From positions 2,232,001 through 2,296,000 of the forward strand of contig JAKZZE010000002.1 in assembly GCA_024220505.1 (NCBI GenBank): a stretch of DNA of 64,000 nucleotides, in the 5' to 3' direction. The notes below the pieces were generated by a model. The model worked only from the letters and a program-made list of their open reading frames with translations. It was not told the origin of the DNA and did no database searches. Positions 44,689 to 56,693 of this stretch are shown here, in pieces. The position numbers and the translations under genes are program-made. How positions within the stretch are numbered: the stretch's first letter is position 1; each line of letters starts with the position of its first letter. The DNA comes from Rhizopus arrhizus. Taxonomy: Eukaryota > Mucoromycota > Mucoromycetes > Mucorales > Rhizopodaceae.

Positions 44689-45833
44689 TTTATTTATTAC
44701 CCCCCCCCCTTTTTTTTCGTTTCATCCATTTTTCTTTCTTGACTCTCTCTCTCTTTTTCTCTCTTGGAGTTGTATGTACATAGATTCAATAAAATTCATT
44801 TTGTTTAAATAGTAAAATAGGAGTTGATATCGTCGTGTGACATCGCTGCCAGTGTGTCATGTGATCATTTTCAGGACAACCGTCTTGCTTTTCTTGGAAT
44901 GCACTCGATCACAAATCGATTTAAAACTGAATTTGGTATCTCCTATTGAAACACAAACTACTGTTGTGTATTCTATTAGCAAGTGTAGTTGAATAAGAGA
45001 CATCATTTTAATTTATAAAAAGGAAAACTTTTAAAAGTGATTAACACAATGCACAAAAAGTAGGCGTAAAATAAACATTGAGAAAGAATTTGTCAAAAAA
45101 CTTAATTTTGGAATAAAAAAAATCTAATTTGTAGATCACACTGACATTTCAAGGCAAACATTCAGTAAAATAGCATCCTTTGTTTACTTGCAAAAAAAAA
45201 AAAACGTACGGTTTTTTTTTTATATTCTTATTCTCCTTATCCTCTATTATTAGGGGGAAATGAAAGGAAGAAAACGATTCTTTATCCCCTCATTTCTATT
45301 GTGTCAATCATTCAAATAAATCTGCATGCATACTTTAGGAGAAAAAGAGGAGTATTTACTACTATTTATTTTGTCAATAAGGGTTTCATATCTTTTTGTC
45401 AATAATAAGAACAAAATACATACGATCGATAATAATCTCTCTCTCCTTTTATTCGGATTATAAAGGAGAAAAGAACGAAATGTACTTTTTATAGAAACAA
45501 CCTATCGTCTATTTCCTTTCAACTCTTTTTTTATTCCCCTTTCTCTTTAAATTAGTAAAGGAGAAAGGGATGGGGGAAAAGCTGAAAATTAAACTGTTTT
45601 GAAAAATCAAGTTTGAAAGGAGAAAAAAGGGGTTGAAAAAGAAAGTACGCACAGATATAACACAAAGGTTGCGGAGAGAGAGAGAGAGAGAGAAAGAGAG
45701 TTTTTTTTTTTTTCTGTTTTTTTTCAATTAATTTTATATAAAACAATCTTTTTTTTTTTTATATATTTTATTCTTGGTTCTACACTTCTTAGGAACATCA
45801 TCGTCCCTCTCCTGCATATTTCGGCAAGTAAAG

Positions 45834-45864
<31 letters not shown>

Positions 45865-45999
45865 GAAAGAAAGAGAGAGAAAAAAGAAAGAGAAAAAGAG
45901 AGAGAAAGAGAGAGATATAAACATCAATAGACATTCCCTTTTTTTTCTTCTTCTTCTTCCTTTTATATTTTTTTAATTTGTTTATATATTCACTTTATC
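44689..45999. promoter_or_regulatory. long upstream region of the WOPR regulator gene
   Basis: About 1.3 kb without a gene. It begins with the PAPS reductase 3' flank (C9 run at 44701). It later has GA tracts at about 45674-45701 and 45830-45916 and a pyrimidine-rich stretch right before 46000. Long 5' regions are common for WOPR master regulators, but no specific site is identified. Confidence 0.45.
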
Positions 46000-47356
46000 A
46001 TGACAATCACAGAAACATTTCATGGATTTATTGAAACCACAACAGACACTTTACTTGTCTTTGAAGCTTGTCGACAAGGTATTTTACCAAAAATTAACAG
46101 AAGACTTCAAGAACGTGAGAGAGGAGCAGTAAAATCAGGCACTGTATTTGTTTTTGATGAAAAAGAATCAGGTATGAATAGAAAAGAGCAGATGAGAGAA
46201 AATTAATGATTGTTAGGTATCAAAAGATGGACAGATGGTCTTGTCTGGTCTCCTTCTCGTATTTTGGGTAATTTTTTAATTTATCGAGAATTGGATGGTC
46301 GAGAGTTATTGGATGATAAACAACCCAATCGACCTTACAGTGATGAGGAACACAAGACAAGTGATCAGGAACGAGCCTTGGTTGGATCTCTCACGGACAC
46401 TTATAAATTCAAATTGGGTGGTCTGATCAAGAAGACACTGAGCATCCAAGTCAATGGTTCCTCACAGCATTTGATTAGTTATTATACAAAAGAGGATGTT
46501 TTGGATGGTAAACTATCTACGCCGTCATCCATTCCGGAATTGTCCTCTATTCGGATCTCTCCTGATTTATTCATGCAGCAAAATTTTCGAATTCCTCTTT
46601 CACTAGAATACCCAGAATCTTGTGGAAAAAGACTTTCCACTGGAGATTCAAGAAGAAAATCATCTGCATTACTTTTAGACATGGCACATCCTTATATGGA
46701 CATACCTTGTAAATCTCTTTTGCTCCCCCCCCCCCTTTCTTTTTTTTTTAATCATAAATAAGGAGATCAAGTTTTTTTTAATTTTACCATTCTTAGATTA
46801 TTCTCGTCGACGTCTTTCCTCAGGAGATTTAGATACTTCCTTTAAGAAATTATCAAGATCATATCATGACAATAAAGGTAATCTTCAATCCTCATCTACA
46901 ATCCATCTCATCCTTTCTTTCTTAGACATGTCTAATATGAAACATAGAAATTCAAAAGCAAGCAGTGTTCAATTTGTTTATAAAGATTCAAGGTAACCTC
47001 ATCTATCAAATCTTTTCATTTCTCTTAGCCCTTTCTCTAGTTCACCTGTCTCTGTGACATCACCCATTTTTCAGTGTTCACCTCCTGTATATCAACAAGA
47101 AACTAACTACATCTTACCATCCACTCACATCACATTTCCAGCTTCTCCTGCTCCCTCTCATAAAGATAACAATAGTTATGCTCAACAATCAACATGGTTT
47201 AAATATGCACAAAAAGAACCTGTTTGTTATTATGATAACAAGAGAATACCATCACCCACAAGACAAGAAAGTAACGCACGCTTTACATCATTTGATAATA
47301 TGCCACTAGAGAATAACTTTTATTCAAAACAGTGTGATGGAAACAATCCGTTTTAA
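46000..47356 (+). CDS. WOPR-domain transcription regulator (Gti1/Pac2, Wor1/Ryp1 family)
   Basis: Five exons (46000-46171, 46217-46708, 46797-46877, 46926-46992 and 47029-47356) give 379 residues. The N-terminal half is the WOPR domain: TFHGFIETTTDTLLVFEACR, LPKINRRLQERERGAVKSG and FVFDEKESGIKRWTDGLVWS, then RILGNFLIYREL, and after a linker FKLGGLIKKTLSIQVNG and QHLISYYTKEDV. The C-terminal half is Ser/Pro/Tyr/Gln-rich and poorly ordered, as in related regulators. WOPR proteins bind DNA directly and control morphology, gluconate uptake or virulence in other fungi; the targets here are unknown. Confidence 0.93.
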
Positions 47357-48350
47357 TAAACATGTAAAAGTAAATTCAATTTTTCACTTTTTCTTTGTCT
47401 CACCATTTCACTGTACACCTTACCTCCCCACATTCATCAATGTTGTTTTGTACAACTTTTTTAAATAACCTTCAAGCCAGATTCTCTTTTGAAATTTCAT
47501 TTTTTATTATTTTATTATTTTGCTTTCTTTTTTAAATACATGACATGCATCTCTATCCTATTTGAGGGGCAACACAGGTATTTGTTTATACTCGCATTAC
47601 GAATAATAAAAAAACTCTTTTTATTCAATCGCGGTCTATTCCGAAAAAATAAAAAAAAAGCCAAAGAATTTGGATTGACACTGCAGCCGTACATTGATAA
47701 AAAAAAAAAAAGACAAGGTTGTAGGCTCAAAAGATTAGCTTGATGTCAAGGAATATAACCCAATAGGTTCAATCTCCGTTTTTTATTTTTTATTTTTTTA
47801 TTTCAAATCACTCACATTTCAATTCTTTTTTTTTATGAATCGAAATGCTGTATCACTAAAGGATGTTCTTTTTTTATTTACGCATGTCATTTTATTCTTT
47901 TTTGTACATGCCTTAATTAAAACAAGTAGAATGTATTCATGTTTCACATAAACAATAGATAATGTTCTAGCGCAACAATCTGTCCCCTTTTTTGTCATTT
48001 GCATAAATAACTGCATTACAACTACGATACTGTTTTTATAAATTGAGATATAAAAAAAGAAATCAGATACGATTCACTGAAAACACATGAAAAAACTCAT
48101 TCTTGAATCATTCATCTCCCTTTGAGGACCATCAAAAAAAAAAAAAAAAGATTGAAACATCCCTCTCCCCATCCCTTTGTGAGTTTAGAAAAAGGCGTGA
48201 AGCTCATTGTTTGTTAAATCGGTAATACATTTAACAACTTGCTTCAACATCACTCGATAAATAATAACCAATCAGTTCCAATCGATCTTTTACGGAGATC
48301 CAAGTATTGGGGAACAGCAAAGTAGGTTTTCTGACACACAAGGGATCAAA
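47357..48350. other. intergenic
   Basis: AT-rich 3' flank of the WOPR gene and 5' flank of the RING-LON gene. Short frames on both strands around 47489-47743 are low-complexity. Nothing else is supported. Confidence 0.45.
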
Positions 48351-48396
48351 ATGATCGATCGCAAATTTTTAAAGGAGTTTATTTTTAACTACTTTC

Positions 48397-48427
<31 letters not shown>

Positions 48428-49973
48428 TAATCATTCAACAGTGCAACGAATACAACATAAACGACTGTACGATCAGGTTGAACCTGAAAGTGAAATTGTA
48501 TATAAAAAGCAAAAACAAGACATGGCTACAATCATAAACACATGTTCAACATGTCAACTCGCACTCCTTCGACCGTTGACCTTACCTTGTGGATACACAT
48601 GCTGTACAAACTGTCACAGAAAGCACACGGTCTGTGTGTCCTGCGATCGAACCCATACAATGACCATCAATCCGAATGTGACCCTACAAGCCATGCAAGC
48701 AGTGGATGTCGAGAGCAAGTGGGATGCCATTCTCGAGTGTGCCATCTGTTGTACTCGATTCACCTTACCGACCACCACACCCTGCGGACACACGTTTTGT
48801 AAAAACTGCCTTGTCCGTTCACTCGATCATCAACACGCCTGTCCGTTCTGCCGAGACCCACTCGATTTCTGCCCACCACCCAATCAGCTCCTGTCGGCCG
48901 TGATCCAGCAGATGTTTGGCGACGACGACGAGGTATCTGCGGACGGACTGGATCTGTCGGAGGATCGGATTCCGCTGATGGTCGGCTCCTTGGCCTTCCC
49001 AGGCATCAGTTGTGTGATTCATGTGTTTGAGCCGAGGTATCGACTGATGCTGAGACGTGTGATGCAGTCCGGTCGACGTCGATTCGGATTGTGTCTACTG
49101 AAACGAAAGACAGAAAGAGGGTATCATAGGTATGGGACCATGCTGGAACTGATGCATGTCCAGACCTTGCCCGACGGACGCTCGATTGTGGAAGCCGTCG
49201 GTTCACACCGATTTCATGTGGTCAGTGCCCACCTGGTCGACGGTTATCATCTGGCAGAGATCGAACGGGTCGATGATCTGGATCGTGAGCAGCAGCAGAT
49301 GCTTGAGCAGCAGCAGATCTTGCGCGCCAGTGCTTCCCGAGCTCGGTCACAGCAGCAGTCGGTCGAATCACGCCAACCCATGATCACCGCCAGACCACAA
49401 CCCACCCGGCCGTCCGTACCCCTCTCAGGCCCCAGACCGGCCATGATCCACCAACGTCGATCGTGGGCACACCAAGCCCATCCTCAGACGGCCCAAGTGA
49501 ATCGAGCGCCCTGGTTGCAGATGCACGTCCGAGGCTTGTCCGTCGCTCGTCCCAAAAAACAAGAACAGTCACCGGCCAGCCTGCCCCTCCTCACCCAGTC
49601 ACCGGCCGTGAGGCACCGAGAAGAGTCTGGCACGGATGAATTGATTGATGATCTCGTCCTGTTCATTCGAAAACTCATTCGCTACAAACAATCGAACCCA
49701 AATTCTCACTGGCTCGCCCCCTTGGGCGATCCTCCTCCTCTGGATCGAGACGTCCGAGATCGTGTGAAATTGATCTGGTGGATATCGAACCTGATGCCTC
49801 TGAGTGAAGAAGAAAAGATACCCCTGCTGACATTCAGAACCTTACGTGAAAGAGTGTTGCTGGTCAGTGTGTGGAAGGATAAATTTGAAGATCAGTGGTC
49901 CTTGCATTTGAATACGAATAATAATAATATACCCTCAGCCTCTTCTTCACCCGATTTGTGTTGTATATCTTGA
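48351..49973 (+). CDS. RING-finger and LON-substrate-binding-domain protein (LONRF-like E3 ligase)
   Basis: A probable ubiquitin ligase. The single open frame is 540 residues from 48351, but residues 11-27 (FNYFLSLFLFLFLSF) arise from a pyrimidine tract ending in an AG, so the true start may be at 48522 (MATIINTC) or follow a short intron. A first RING-like Cys cluster (CSTCQLALLRPLTLPCGYTC, about residues 65-98) is followed by a canonical C3HC4 RING (CAICCTRF, CGHTFCKNC, CPFC, residues 130-167). The LON N-terminal domain then runs from about 207 (LMVGSLAFPGISCVIHVFEP, RRFGLCLL, GTMLELMHVQTLPDGRSIVE, VGSHRFHVV). A Gln-rich insert lies near 304-330. No protease domain is present. The base composition is clearly richer in G and C than its surroundings. 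Confidence 0.9.
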
Positions 49974-50104
49974 CTGTAAATTATATAATAATAAATATAA
50001 CTTTTTTATTTACACCGTTGAAAAAGAAACTATAAAAATGCATCATGTTTGTGTTTCATCTTGTCTTATTAATGATCTCAACACACGATTCTATTCATAG
50101 TGCA

Positions 50105-50763
50105 TCAGCAACAAGATGACATGATCTTGTGTATTATTACCTCTATCTCTAAATCATGCACCCTTTGCTTCAATCTCTCTACTTCATCTGCATTTTCATG
50201 AATCATCAAAGAAGGCAATTTGATATGTTGTGAGGCTGATGGCATGGGCTGGGCCGCGGGTTCAAGCAGGACTGGGTTTGGTATCATGAGTGGTTTCAAT
50301 TGATTTGATTTCAAACAGGCCGTCTCTGTCTTTTTATGTCTATTCAATGCATCCAGTCGACTGAAGGATCGAAGACAGTTTGAGCATTGATATGGCTTTT
50401 CCCCTGTATGTAGCTTCTGATGTCTTTTTAAATCATGTAACCGTAAAAATTGTTTTTCACAGTCAGTGCACTAACATACACACAAGAGAGAGGGGGAGAG
50501 GGATAAATAGATGAACCATGAAGCGTGCATGTGTGAAGAATTACCTGAAATGGTTTGGTGGTTGAATGCGTTGCTTGATGTGATTTTAAATTATGTGCTC
50601 GATGAAAGGTATGATTACAATCTGGACAGATAAATACGCTTTCTGAAGGCGTCTTTACGGTGAATTGACTGAATAGATGTGCTTCTACTGGACTGGTCGG
50701 TGTAGGTAAATGATGAACAACCATCTCTTCATCACTGTAATCCATAGAGTTATCTGATGACAT
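50105..50763 (-). CDS. C2H2 zinc-finger protein, likely transcription factor
   Basis: Two exons (complement 50545-50763 and 50105-50470) encode 194 residues. Three fingers follow one another: CPDCNHTFHRAHNLKSHQATH, then CTDCEKQFLRLHDLKRHQKLH with the linker TGEKPYQ, then CSNCLRSFSRLDALNRHKKT, where the last ligand looks like Cys in TAC, giving C2HC. An acidic N-terminus (DNSMDYSDEE) may be activating. A short coiled-coil region (DEVERLKQRVHDLEIEV) lies near the C-terminus. The last ten residues may be replaced by another exon, since GAG-GTAATA at the end looks like a donor. Confidence 0.85.
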
Positions 50764-51572
50764 GGATAATAAATTATAAAATATAGAATTAAAAAAAAAA
50801 AAGATGTAAAATAATGAGAGAGAGAAAAAAAAAAAAAAAAAAAAAAGAGAGAGAGAGAAGGGAGGGGAGAGAGGGAGGGCTTTATATGTATTTCTTGTTG
50901 TTTTAAACGGGCTGATTTATAAAAATAAAAAAAATACAACAATGCTTGCGCCCTTTTTTAGGCTTGTGCCTCTTTCCCAAAAAAAAAATTTTTTTTTTCT
51001 TTCTTTCTATTAAAGCCATAGCAGAAATGAACATTAGTCTAGATATGTGAATGCTCTTTACATTTTTTCTTTTAAATACATGTCTGTTTGATTGACTTTT
51101 ATATTCCTTTTTCGGGTTTTTTTTTGGATTTTTTTTTTTAAAAAAAAAAAAAAGCTACCATTTTCCTTACCCCAACAATAACCAGGATGAAGAAACAATG
51201 GTTGTTGTATAACAAAAATAAATAAAATCAAGATTACATCAAACCTGTCACTCATGGCTTGTGTGTATCCTTATTAGAACAATGATGAACCTAGAAAGGA
51301 AACAAGCCCTGTACACGGTTGCTCAATGAGTGACAATGTACATTGTAAGATCGACAGAAGGATAGATGCTCATTTCTTTTGCTAGCAATCGACCATTGAT
51401 TCCATCACACTCATTTAAAGCAGAATGTTTCCCTTCTTACTTGCCCATCAAGCAAGTAGCACAGACTTACTGCTTTTGGTGTCATCGATCGACATTACAA
51501 CGGATAAATTCATTTTAGCCACATCCGAAATAATGGGCTACAAAAGAGGCTAGTGTGGGGCTGTGTGTTTAT
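50764..51572. other. intergenic, upstream of the C2H2 gene
   Basis: Contains GA/A-rich tracts (50815-50875) that appear as false frames, a T9/A13 stretch near 51121-51153 and no supported gene. The right end is the 3' flank of the fucosyltransferase-like gene. Confidence 0.45.
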
Positions 51573-53117
51573 TTAAGGCAAAGGCGCATCGAATAACTTG
51601 ATGGGTTCATTTGTATACGCTGGATGCAACTGTCTTTCGATATACGTCGAGAATGTGCTTGAATTGATACCATAAAACGCTTGCCCTTGAGAAGAAATGA
51701 TGGCATCGATCATTGGGATCAAATAAGGCTCTAAGCGTACGTTGTCTTCCATCACCTTCACTTTTGACAACTCTCTCAATTCGTCCTTAAAATCAGAGAG
51801 TACAAAGACACAAGGGAAGGTCTTGAAGATCTTTTGCAAGAGCGGATTTTGTCTTGGATTAGGACAATCGGTGGCGATATAGATCGTTGTCTTTGCAAAA
51901 TCATCGTTTCTGCCATCACCCTCTTGACAGATCAGTTGATGGTTGTCTTGTGGACCCAATCTGGTCTGAACGTTTGCGGGATGGTGGACTTGGATCGGTT
52001 GCTGGGTCTCATCCCGCACGACCGTCTCTCTCAACTGTTTGATCTCATAAGCCGTGTCCTCCTTTCGATCCTCTTCATGCCTTGCATCATACCTCGCGAC
52101 CTCCTCCACACTCAAATCGGTATATTCATTCACCAACTGATGATAGATGTCATCAATGTGAATACCCGCACGTACCTTGAACACACCATCGCCCACTCTC
52201 AAATGAATTCCTACAAACCGCTTGAGTCCACCGAGACGTTTGACGATCCTTGAGGCTGTGTCCAGCAAGACTGGGTTTTTGAAAATCATGTTTCTTCTCA
52301 CCCACCTCAGCAGCTCACGGTGTTCATCCGATTGTGCCAGGACACGGTAGGAGCCAAAGACGGATCCAAAATGAATCACTCTGGACTCGATCGCTTCAAG
52401 TGCGTCCAGTTCGATTCGGTTCACGAACCGCTGGAGTGGTGTGTGAGATTCGGGGAGGTCATAGATACGATAATCAAAGGGTGAGTTGTCCTTGATATAA
52501 TACACATCTTCCTCTCCTGCAAGTAACTCGTCCCGGATCCACTCGATGCTCATGTCATTTCTAAAAATCACCCGCACCTCGGTCGACAGCTCGGCAAAAT
52601 CATAAAAGAAGGTCCAGGGAATCCGTGTCCAACGAGCATAATTAAGACATTCCGGAGGCTGAGGTTCTGATTCGCGCAACTGTCCACAGTACTCGATGCC
52701 ATCCTTGGTTTGTAACAGCAGTCGTTCATACATCTTGTCGAATCTCAACCAGGGGAAGGCGGGTGAGGTGAGGTAGACAGAGGGTAAGAGTAAGGTGCGA
52801 TTGAGATAGGAAGCCAAGAGAAGGGCATTCTCAAGTTCAATGCGTTGATTGTGAAAACCAGAATGAGGCAAATAAGTAACATATCTTTCGTTCGAATCGG
52901 GTTCGTGTAGTTCAAAAGGGTCGGGCATGGTCACTGGTATGATGTCTTTCATCACTTGTATTGATTCTTCTTGTTGCTCTAATGGCTGTACTTCATGTTG
53001 AATGATGGGTTCTGCTGTGGGTTTTGAAAAAGAGAGATAAAGTAATATTAAGCATAAGACAGGTATGAGTAAAATAGCTTTATTTTCCCTTTTTGTTATG
53101 AAAGGATTGGTATTCAT
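51573..53117 (-). CDS. O-fucosyltransferase-like glycosyltransferase, type II membrane protein
   Basis: A single exon encodes 514 residues. One transmembrane helix (AILLIPVLCLILLYLSF, residues 14-30) follows a short cytosolic tail, giving type II Golgi topology. The catalytic part starts YVTYLPHSGFHNQRIELENA and ASYLNRTLLLPSVYL, the nucleotide-sugar binding start of O-FucT-type (GT-B) enzymes. FVGIHLRVGDGVFK (residues 301-314) is the conserved HxRxGD-type motif, and TTIYIATDCPNP and QAFYGINSSTFSTYIE complete the donor site. The acceptor is unknown. The start codon is only 42 bp downstream of the stop of the upstream gene on the same strand. Antisense frames were ignored. Confidence 0.87.
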   Translation of the reverse strand: MNTNPFITKRENKAILLIPVLCLILLYLSFSKPTAEPIIQHEVQPLEQQEESIQVMKDIIPVTMPDPFELHEPDSNERYVTYLPHSGFHNQRIELENALLLASYLNRTLLLPSVYLTSPAFPWLRFDKMYERLLLQTKDGIEYCGQLRESEPQPPECLNYARWTRIPWTFFYDFAELSTEVRVIFRNDMSIEWIRDELLAGEEDVYYIKDNSPFDYRIYDLPESHTPLQRFVNRIELDALEAIESRVIHFGSVFGSYRVLAQSDEHRELLRWVRRNMIFKNPVLLDTASRIVKRLGGLKRFVGIHLRVGDGVFKVRAGIHIDDIYHQLVNEYTDLSVEEVARYDARHEEDRKEDTAYEIKQLRETVVRDETQQPIQVHHPANVQTRLGPQDNHQLICQEGDGRNDDFAKTTIYIATDCPNPRQNPLLQKIFKTFPCVFVLSDFKDELRELSKVKVMEDNVRLEPYLIPMIDAIISSQGQAFYGINSSTFSTYIERQLHPAYTNEPIKLFDAPLP

Positions 53118-53159
53118 GAAAGAAAAAGAGAAATGTTACACATTGAAAGCCACCTCGTT

Positions 53160-54889
53160 TTATTCGTCTGCAAAGTACACACCCACGTTCGCATTGGATG
53201 TTTCGATTCTTAATGACCCCGGGACAGTAGAGGGACCTTGGCTTGGGTCAAATCGTTCGCCCATCACATAACCCCTATTGGCAAACTTGATATTAGACCA
53301 GTTGAGATTGTCAGAGAATGAAACAGAGTTGAATGAACTTGTCTTGATCATAAAGCTTCCTTCAAAAGTGATTGGCTATAAATAAGATGTGAGAAACCAA
53401 GGCTTATTGAGGGTATCATATGTTACCATGGAAACGAGAGCGCGGCCATTGGATGTTTTGACAAGCACTTCTGGATTGCTTTGAGAGCGAAGGTGAAGAC
53501 TCAATCTACTATTGGAAGTATGGGCACTGATGTAACTCTCGATCAACGCATGATCAATATCGATACGTGCATTGGATGTGACGAGAGTGGTTCGATTTGA
53601 TTTGATATAATTTAAATGAATGGGTGCGTTCGTTGTTACCATGTCAATCGTATCTCCTGCTTCGACCTTCTCTGTCACCGTGATTGCACTATTTTTAGTT
53701 GCTGCCGTTTGCATATTAGCGTGTGTTTTAAATAAAATGAGAGCAACTTACCCAGCATGACCGAACCATCGGCTTGAATACTTTTGATTTGAATATCAGC
53801 ATTGTTTGTGGTTAACTTCAAATTTCTTCCTCTCCAATTCGAATCAATAACGATAGGCGCATACGATGAACTCAATTGGAGCATGTCTGCATTCATCAAG
53901 CCATTGGGCAATTGAATCGTAGAATGAGGCAAGTCAATATAAATCAACCGTGTTCCTTTAGGAACATAGATGACGGCATCAATGTTCACACAGGATAGGG
54001 ATAAGGAGGAAATTTGAAACTCGAGATGGGTCTCCTTGTCATCTTGCTTGAGCTTGTATGCCACGTTTTCCACGCTACGTGCAGACACTCTGCCTGTCAA
54101 GTAGATGACACCATTCGGTGTCTCTTGGTCTGAGTCCTTGATGATGATCCGACCACTCGACAGACTTCCATCGACCGTGATCCTGAGCGATCCACTGTAT
54201 TCAATCTTCTTTGGCAAACTCTCCCAATTGATGCTGTCCACACAGCGTGGTTTCGAAGCAGAGTCACTCAGCATTTCGGATATGGCGCCGAAAAAGACCA
54301 TGCCGATGACAAAATACCAAAACAGTTTGCATAATCTCAAACAACCGAATTTTTTTTTTCTTGAGGGTTCAGTGGGTTGTTCGCCTGTACATAAGCATCT
54401 TTAGCTTTCCTCCCCCTCCCTTTTTTTTTTTTCCTTTTTTTAAATGTTACCGTTTGCTGGTGGAGCCATCCATGGCCAAGAAGGTGAAGCATCCGATGTG
54501 TTTGGATAAGGTGGAACTGCTCCATAGTTTGAATAAGGCGGGTTAGGGTAGCCTGGGTGGTTATAATTAGTAGGTGGATAAACTCCTTGAGGTGAATAGG
54601 GTCCTGCTGGTGGATAGGTCTCTGGTCCAACAGGTGGATAAGGTCCTACGGGTGGATAGGCCTCTGATCTTCCAGGCGGATAAACCTCTGGCTCTAGAGG
54701 TGGTGCACTTGGCTCTGACTGGTTAGGGCTGTGTAAAGAATAGGGTGGTGGTGACTGATAGTATGGATTCTTGGCAGGGTCTTGGCTTGACTTTTTTGAT
54801 GTATTGTTCAGTTGAGTAGCAGGCGTATGAAAAAAAGTAGGCTGGATTCGATTAGGTGAGTCATTCTCAGATGGCTCATGATCATACAT
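53160..54889 (-). CDS. single-pass membrane protein: Pro-rich cytosolic head, DUF4097-like beta-repeat ectodomain
   Basis: Exons (complement) 54451-54889, 53752-54384, 53427-53701 and 53160-53375 give 520 residues in phase. Residues 1-146 are Pro/Tyr-rich with repeated YPP/GPYPP/PETYPP motifs. Basic residues (SRKKKFGCLRLCK) precede one transmembrane helix (LFWYFVIGMVFFGAISEML). The remainder is a series of beta-strand repeats (ADMLQLSSSYAPIVIDS, LKLTTNNADIQIKSIQADG, MVTTNAPIHL, LVTSNARIDIDHALIES, HTSNSRLSL) typical of DUF4097-like right-handed helices. PPxY/YPP-type heads can recruit WW-domain proteins. No enzyme motif is seen. The joining of the Pro-rich exon to the membrane part rests on a clean GT-AG pair and phase. 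Confidence 0.8.
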
Positions 54890-55794
54890 GGTGTATTTTA
54901 CTTGTAAAGAAAGGGAAGAAAAAAAGAAAAAAAAGTGAATTGAAAAGAGTGAAAAAGGATTTCGTACAAAATCGTACATTTAAACGCAGACAAAGGGACG
55001 CACAAAAAAAGATAAAGCGTTTTCGCATGACTTTATCCAATGAAAAAGACCCTAGATATATTCAGATGGTATGCTTTGTTCACTTTGAATAATACCCTCT
55101 TTATTGTACAAGTAATCAATTGAAATGCTTCAAAAAGAAAAAGACGTTTGTTTATTCATGTATTAAACTAATTCTAATGAATTTGTCTAAACTTGGGTTG
55201 TTTTAGCTATGATAAATGTAATTTGGATAATTTGTATTCAGCGATCTTTAGATGGGGTCTGTGTGTTTCATTACAAATCAATCATTTTTAAAGCAACGCA
55301 ATGATCAATCTACTTTTTTTTTCTTTTTTTTTTTTTTTTTTTTTTTTCCTGAAGTCCTTTTATCTATTTCATATGAAAGATTCTTGAAAAAGAAGCCAAT
55401 GAGAATGATGTGTGAGAATGATCACAAAAGTTATACGTTTGTGTAAGGAGCAGGAAAAAAAAAAGAAAAAGAAAAAAAAACGGTATTTTTACCAGGACAA
55501 TCATTCAACATCTCTGCTGAATGATAAACCTCAGATTTCTTTTTTATACAGTCCAATGCTGATAATAATCTGGCTTGCTTTTATAATCATATTGCGTTCA
55601 AAAGAATAGATCAAATTAGAATAAAAAACAGATCGACTTTACTGCATTTATTCTTTTTATTCAATTTCAGCATTAATTTGATTGGCTTAAACATCAGTCA
55701 ATGTCCATAAGAAAAAATTTTCCATTAAGGCGCGCGGCCCTCGATTGTTTCCCTCCCTCTCTCTCTCTCTCTTTCTCTACATACACATATTACT
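54890..55794. promoter_or_regulatory. divergent region upstream of eS19
   Basis: Upstream of both the DUF4097-like gene (minus) and ribosomal protein eS19 (plus). A T-rich run lies near 55314-55347, a GC-rich block AAGGCGCGCGGCCCTCG at 55729-55745 and a CT tract at 55751-55779, just before the eS19 start. The GC block stands out in AT-rich DNA and may be a ribosomal-gene promoter element. Confidence 0.45.
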
Positions 55795-56593
55795 ATGGCT
55801 GGTATCACTGTAAAGGACGTCAACGCCCACGGTAAATATCCTTTTTTTTTTCATAGCGGTCGACAAAAGCAAAAAAAAGTTAAAAAAAAAAAGACAATTG
55901 AGCATTATTTTCTCGACTCTAATTTACGTTAATGTCTTTATACAACCATCTTTCTTTGAAACCCACATTGTTTTCTTTTCTCTCTCTCTTTCCTTTATTT
56001 TCTTCATTTAATAACAGTGACAATAATAACATTACAACAAAAATACAATCGGGATAGGAGAGAGAGAGAGAATGATGTGGGTGGCTTAGCTCGACCTCCA
56101 CACAGAACATCCAAATACAGACTAATGAATATATTCATATAGCTTTCATCAAGGCTTACGCTGCTTATCTTAAGCGTACTGGTAAACTCGAAGTCCCTAA
56201 ATGGGTTGACCTTGTCAAGACTGGTACCTTCAAGGAATTAGCTCCCTATGACCCTGACTGGTATTACGTCCGTGCTGCCTCTGTTGCTCGCCACATTTAC
56301 ATTCGCAAGAACGTTGGTGTTGGTGCCTTGAACAAGGTTCACGGTGGTACTGTCAACCGTGGTTCTCGTCCCTCTCACCACGTTGATGCCTCTGGCTCCG
56401 TCAACCGTAAGGTCCTTCAATCTTTGGAAAAGATTGGTGTCTTGGAAAAGGACAAGAAGGGGTAAGTAGCTGATGATGCGGTGTGAGCAATGTATTGACC
56501 TTGTTGAATAGTGGCCGTAAGATTACTCAAGATGGTCAACGTGATTTGGATCGTATTGCGATGACTCTTGCTGAAGAATCCGATGAAGAATAA
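55795..56593 (+). CDS. RPS19: 40S ribosomal protein eS19
   Basis: Three exons (55795-55831, 56143-56461 and 56512-56593) encode 145 residues, the family's usual length. Signatures are MAGITVKDVNAHAFIKAYA, WVDLVKTGTFKELAPYDPDW, YYVRAASVARHIYIRKNVGV, GGTVNRGSRPSHHVDASG and GRKITQDGQRDLDRIA. The protein sits in the head of the 40S subunit and is needed for late 18S rRNA maturation. The first intron (311 nt) is the longest in any gene here and begins after codon 12, as often in ribosomal protein genes. Codon use is biased to frequent codons (CGT, GGT, AAG, GTC). Confidence 0.98.
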
Positions 56594-56693
56594 ACTATTT
56601 TAAAAATGTGTTTTTTTTTTTTTTTCTTTTTGCAAATTGTTTTCATATATAATGTGTGGGAATAAACTTTAATAATGATTGTGGGGTATTCAA

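Noticed and set aside
45724..45934. Overlapping Ser/Leu/Phe-rich frames
   Set aside because: Translation of GA/CT microsatellite DNA in the WOPR gene's upstream region.
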